Source: Modestobacter sp.
GTDB taxonomy: Bacteria > Actinomycetota > Actinomycetes > Mycobacteriales > Geodermatophilaceae
Length of the DNA stretch: 15,871 nt
Assembly (NCBI GenBank): GCA_025963425.1
Contig: JAOPUQ010000165.1
Location: 1 to 15,871, forward strand
Reading direction: 5' to 3'
Part shown: piece by piece, positions 13,871 through 15,871 of the stretch
How positions within the stretch are numbered: position 1 is the stretch's first letter
How the letters are laid out: each line of letters begins with the position of its first letter
The notes under the pieces: model-generated
The model's database searches: none
The model's input: only the letters and a program-made list of their open reading frames with translations
Told to the model about the DNA's origin: nothing
Translations under genes and position numbers: made by a program

Positions 13871-13908
13871 CTCCGCCCAGCGCCGACCGGGGTCGGCGCT
13901 GGGCGGAG
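13871..13908. terminator. Perfect 18-bp hairpin between rpmA and obgE
   Basis: CTCCGCCCAGCGCCGACC (13871-13888) and its exact complement (13891-13908) flank two bases, so the formed hairpin has about 17 pairs and a 4-base loop. It starts 27 bases after the rpmA stop. No T tract follows on the minus strand. It is probably a terminator or attenuator that lets ribosomal protein genes be made in excess of obgE. Confidence 0.7.
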
Positions 13909-13935
13909 GGGGCAGGTGGTGCGGGTGGTGCTGGG

Positions 13936-14211
13936 TCAGACGGCGACGGGGGTCCTGGCCGGGACGGCCGAGATCGCGACCTCGCGCCGGCCACGGCGGA
14001 ACCCGAAGGTCACCGCGCCCGGGACGAGGGCGAACAAGGTGTCGTCCTTGCCGCGGCCGACGCCGAGACCCGGGTGGAAGTGGGTGCCGCGCTGGCGGAC
14101 GATGATCTCGCCGGCCTTCACGACCTGACCACCGAAGCGCTTGACGCCGAGGCGCTGCGCATTCGAGTCGCGGCCGTTACGGGAGGACGAGGCGCCCTTC
14201 TTGTGTGCCAT
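13936..14211 (-). CDS. rpmA: 50S ribosomal protein L27
   Basis: L27 has 91 residues. Its N-terminal tail reaches the peptidyl-transferase centre. It begins directly with MAHKKGASSSRNGRDSNAQR, without the cleavable extension seen in Firmicutes. RLGVKRFGGQVVKAGEIIVR (20-39), QRGTHFHPGLGVGRGKDDTL (40-59) and VTFGF (67-71) are family marks. A short basic C-terminus ends in SAVPARTPVAV. The ATG at 14211 lies 7 bases after the rplU stop, in the usual rplU-rpmA operon. Downstream is the 18-bp hairpin. Confidence 0.98.
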   Translation of the reverse strand: MAHKKGASSSRNGRDSNAQRLGVKRFGGQVVKAGEIIVRQRGTHFHPGLGVGRGKDDTLFALVPGAVTFGFRRGRREVAISAVPARTPVAV

Positions 14212-14218
14212 GTCGTCG

Positions 14219-14530
14219 TCAGCCCTTCGTGATGTCGCGGACCACGACGTCGGTCAGGGGCTGACGGTGCCCCTGCCGCTTGTGGTAACCGGTCTTGTTC
14301 TTGAACTTGTGGATGTGGATCTTCGGGCCCTTGCTGTGGCCGACGATCTCACCGGTCACGGTGACGCCGGCGAGAGCCTGGGCGTCGGCGGTGACGGTGT
14401 CACCGTCGACCAGGAGCACGGCCGGGAGGGTGAGGGTGTCACCGGCCTCTCCGACCAGCCGGTTCACGGTGAAGGTGTCACCGACACCCACCTTGTGCTG
14501 CTTGCCACCGGCCTTGACGACTGCGTACAC
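14219..14530 (-). CDS. rplU: 50S ribosomal protein L21
   Basis: L21 has 103 residues, the usual length, and binds 23S rRNA in the large subunit. Family marks are VYAVVKAGGKQHKV (1-14), LVDGDTV (40-46), GHSKGPKIHIHKFKNKTGYH (64-83) and KRQGHRQPLT (84-93). The GTG at 14530 is preferred over the GTG just before it because GAGGAG (14542-14537) is then 6 bases away. A frame open to 14650 adds 40 residues without family similarity. rpmA follows after 7 bases. Confidence 0.98.
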   Translation of the reverse strand: MYAVVKAGGKQHKVGVGDTFTVNRLVGEAGDTLTLPAVLLVDGDTVTADAQALAGVTVTGEIVGHSKGPKIHIHKFKNKTGYHKRQGHRQPLTDVVVRDITKG

Positions 14531-14657
14531 CACTGACTCCTCGATCGGTTCTTCGTGTCCTGCGCGCACGACCGGTACGGGGCCGGGTGCTGGACGGGTC
14601 GCGGTCACCGACCAGGCGGCACGCGAAGTGCGCGGCCCGTGGCGATGCAACCCGGCC

Positions 14658-14688
14658 AGCGTACCCGAGGCACACGGCCCGGGTCGAA
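14658..14688 (-). promoter_or_regulatory. Candidate promoter of rplU-rpmA
   Basis: On the minus strand TTCGAC (14688-14683) and TACGCT (14663-14658) are 19 bases apart, in the 210-base gap between rne and rplU and just after the rne hairpin. It would give a leader of roughly 120 bases before rplU. The spacing is longer than ideal, so the -35 call is weak. I see no clear regulatory RNA fold in the leader. Confidence 0.35.
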
Positions 14689-14695
14689 CGCGGTC

Positions 14696-14721
14696 GGCAC
14701 GGCCCCGGATGGGGCCGTGCC
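14696..14721. terminator. 11-bp perfect hairpin downstream of rne
   Basis: GGCACGGCCCC (14696-14706), GGAT, then GGGGCCGTGCC (14711-14721) form a perfect stem 19 bases after the rne stop on the minus strand. A second stem, GCCGGCC (14733-14739) and GGCCGGC (14744-14750), has the rne stop codon in its loop. There is no T tract. The site precedes the candidate rplU promoter, which fits a terminator. Confidence 0.6.
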
Positions 14722-14740
14722 CTGCTGGGTGTGCCGGCCG

Positions 14741-15871
14741 TCAGGCCGGCGGGCCGGCCGGCCGCGAGGCCGCCCGGCGGCGACGCGGTCGCGCCACCGG
14801 CTCCTCGACCATGGCCGGCGTGGGCTCGTCGGCCGGTGCCTGGACGGCGTCGGTCGGCACGGTCCTGTCCGGGACCGTCCCTACCGCCAGGGTGGCAGCT
14901 GCCGGGGCATCCACCGGCACGGTAGCGGCCTGAGGGGCGTCCGACGGGACCAGCACCACGGTGGAGGTCATCTCCGCCACCTCCGCCGTGGCCGGCGGGG
15001 CCGGCGGGGCCGGCGGGGCCGTCGGGGCCGTCGCCGGTACCTCGTCGGCGTTCTCCTCACCGACCTTCTCCTCGTCGACCGTCGTCCCCGGGGCGGTCGC
15101 CCCGTCCTCGGTCGCCCCGTCCTCGGTCGCCTCGGGCAGCGCGACGTCGTCCGGAGCCGCGACCGCGGCCACCGCCGGCTCGTCACCGGACTCCGCGCCG
15201 GGCACGGCGCCAGGGGTGGGCCCAGCGCCGGCGAGCACGGCGGCGTCCTCGGCCGCACGCGCCTCACCGGACTGGCCCCGACCACGACGGCCGCGGCTGC
15301 GTCGGCCACCGCGGCCGACACCCTCGGTCGGGGCGTCCTCGGCGACGCCGGCGCCGGTCGACTCCAGGGCGGCCGCGCCGACCGCCTCGACGGCGTCGTC
15401 CACGACGGCCTCGAGCGTGCCGACGGCCTCGGCGGCGTCACGCCGCGGCTGGTCGCCCCCGGAGTCGCGGGAGGAGTCCCGCCCGCCGCGGTCGCGGTCC
15501 CGGTTGCGACCGTTCCCGCTCCCGTTGCCGACGGAGGCGCCCCCGCCGTTCCCGCCGCCGTTCCCACCGTTCCCACCGGAACGGCGCTTCTCGTCCACGG
15601 GGTCCAGGTGCACCAGCACGCCCCGGCCCCGGCAGTGCTCGCACGGCTCGGAGAACACCTCCAGCAGGCCCTGGCCGACCCGCTTGCGGGTCATCTGGAC
15701 CAGGCCCAGCGAGGTCACCTCGGCGACCTGGTGCTTGGTGCGGTCCCGGCCCAGGCACTCGGTGAGCCGCCGCAGCACGAGGTCGCGGTTGCTCTCCAGG
15801 ACCATGTCGATGAAGTCGATGACGATCATGCCGCCGATGTCGCGCAGCCGGAGCTGGCGGACGATCTCCTC
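14741..15871 (-). CDS. rne: Ribonuclease E/G, C-terminal part (5' end outside the window)
   Basis: RNase E/G is the main endonuclease in mRNA decay and rRNA processing. Only the last 376 residues are visible. The first part is the end of the catalytic domain: EEIVRQLRLRDIGGMIVIDF and then IDM, with metal-site Asp residues of the DNase-I-like region, and the zinc-link CEHCRGRG (cysteines at 15643-15641 and 15634-15632) that joins subunits into the tetramer. After about 15600 the protein is low complexity: a Gly/Asn stretch, an Arg/Asp/Ser stretch, GGRRSRGRRGRGQ, a long Ala/Glu/Asp/Thr/Pro region and a basic end with RPRRRRAASRP. Such tails bind RNA and partner enzymes. Position before rplU-rpmA-obgE is conserved in Actinobacteria. 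Confidence 0.95.
   Translation of the reverse strand, partial: EEIVRQLRLRDIGGMIVIDFIDMVLESNRDLVLRRLTECLGRDRTKHQVAEVTSLGLVQMTRKRVGQGLLEVFSEPCEHCRGRGVLVHLDPVDEKRRSGGNGGNGGGNGGGASVGNGSGNGRNRDRDRGGRDSSRDSGGDQPRRDAAEAVGTLEAVVDDAVEAVGAAALESTGAGVAEDAPTEGVGRGGRRSRGRRGRGQSGEARAAEDAAVLAGAGPTPGAVPGAESGDEPAVAAVAAPDDVALPEATEDGATEDGATAPGTTVDEEKVGEENADEVPATAPTAPPAPPAPPATAEVAEMTSTVVLVPSDAPQAATVPVDAPAAATLAVGTVPDRTVPTDAVQAPADEPTPAMVEEPVARPRRRRAASRPAGPPA
14991..15026. repeat. 9-bp tandem repeat in the rne tail
   Basis: Three copies of GCCGGCGGG and a fourth with one change (GCCGTCGGG) encode the Ala-Pro-Pro/Ala-Pro-Thr run in the disordered tail of RNase E. Confidence 0.75.
15095..15124. repeat. 15-bp tandem duplication in the rne tail
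   Basis: Two exact copies of GGTCGCCCCGTCCTC (15095-15109, 15110-15124) with a partial third copy after them encode the repeated Glu-Asp-Gly-Ala-Thr of the acidic tail. It is a likely slippage product. Confidence 0.75.

Noticed and set aside
13821..13935. Promoter for obgE in the rpmA-obgE gap
   Set aside because: No TANNNT at a suitable distance with a -35. GTAAAC near 13850 is not a convincing -10.
14531..14657. Regulatory RNA in the rplU leader
   Set aside because: Only short GC-rich stems (for example GCAC/GTGC) can be drawn, and no known ribosomal leader pattern is recognisable by eye.
1..15871. CRISPR arrays, tRNA or rRNA genes, insertion sequences, prophage or defence genes
   Set aside because: None seen on either strand; repeats present are short tandem or paired units inside tails or spacers.

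Overview
This window is a chromosomal housekeeping stretch from a very high-GC actinobacterium. Nearly all codons end in G or C, and GTG starts are common. The gene order matches the actinobacterial block rne-rplU-rpmA-obgE-proB-proA-(MoxR/VWA)-nadD-rsfS-phosphatase-DegV-comEA-comEC, which I recall as the Rv2444c-Rv2414c region of Mycobacterium tuberculosis. Gene content, GC level and protein style suggest a soil or rock actinobacterium such as Geodermatophilaceae (Blastococcus, Modestobacter, Geodermatophilus). That placement is inference, not shown by the sequence. Every gene except one is on the minus strand, so transcription runs from high to low coordinates. No tRNA, rRNA, CRISPR, phage or insertion-sequence genes were seen.

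Layout in transcription order. (1) 15871-14741: the C-terminal part of RNase E/G, cut by the window edge, ending in a long low-complexity tail and two hairpins. (2) 14530-13936: ribosomal proteins L21 and L27, followed by a perfect 18-bp hairpin. (3) 13820-10099: obgE, proB, def and a RimJ/RimL-type acetyltransferase, tightly packed or overlapping; def and the acetyltransferase separate proB from proA. A long imperfect palindrome starts inside the last codons of the acetyltransferase. (4) 10017-6351: proA, a MoxR-type AAA+ ATPase and its VWA (CoxE-type) partner. (5) 6350-5993: a 358-base gap with a strong hairpin and a coding-like remnant. (6) 5992-2934: nadD, rsfS, a GpgP-like histidine phosphatase and a DegV protein. 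(7) 2795-1: the DNA-uptake genes comEA and comEC (comEC cut by the left edge), with a 138-residue protein of unknown function encoded between them on the plus strand.

Functionally the window joins RNA decay, ribosome assembly and silencing (rne, rplU, rpmA, obgE, rsfS), N-terminal protein processing (def, acetyltransferase), proline synthesis (proB, proA), NAD synthesis (nadD) and DNA uptake (comEA, comEC).

The most interesting signals are regulatory. Five minus-strand starts without a clear ribosome-binding site (comEC, comEA, degV-like, nadD, proA) each have a TANNNT hexamer 6-8 bases upstream, the geometry of leaderless transcripts. An 8-mer CTGTGGAC, whose reverse complement is the core of an actinobacterial DnaA box, occurs 37-38 bases upstream of the putative -10 of both comEC and comEA. 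I found it nowhere else in the window.
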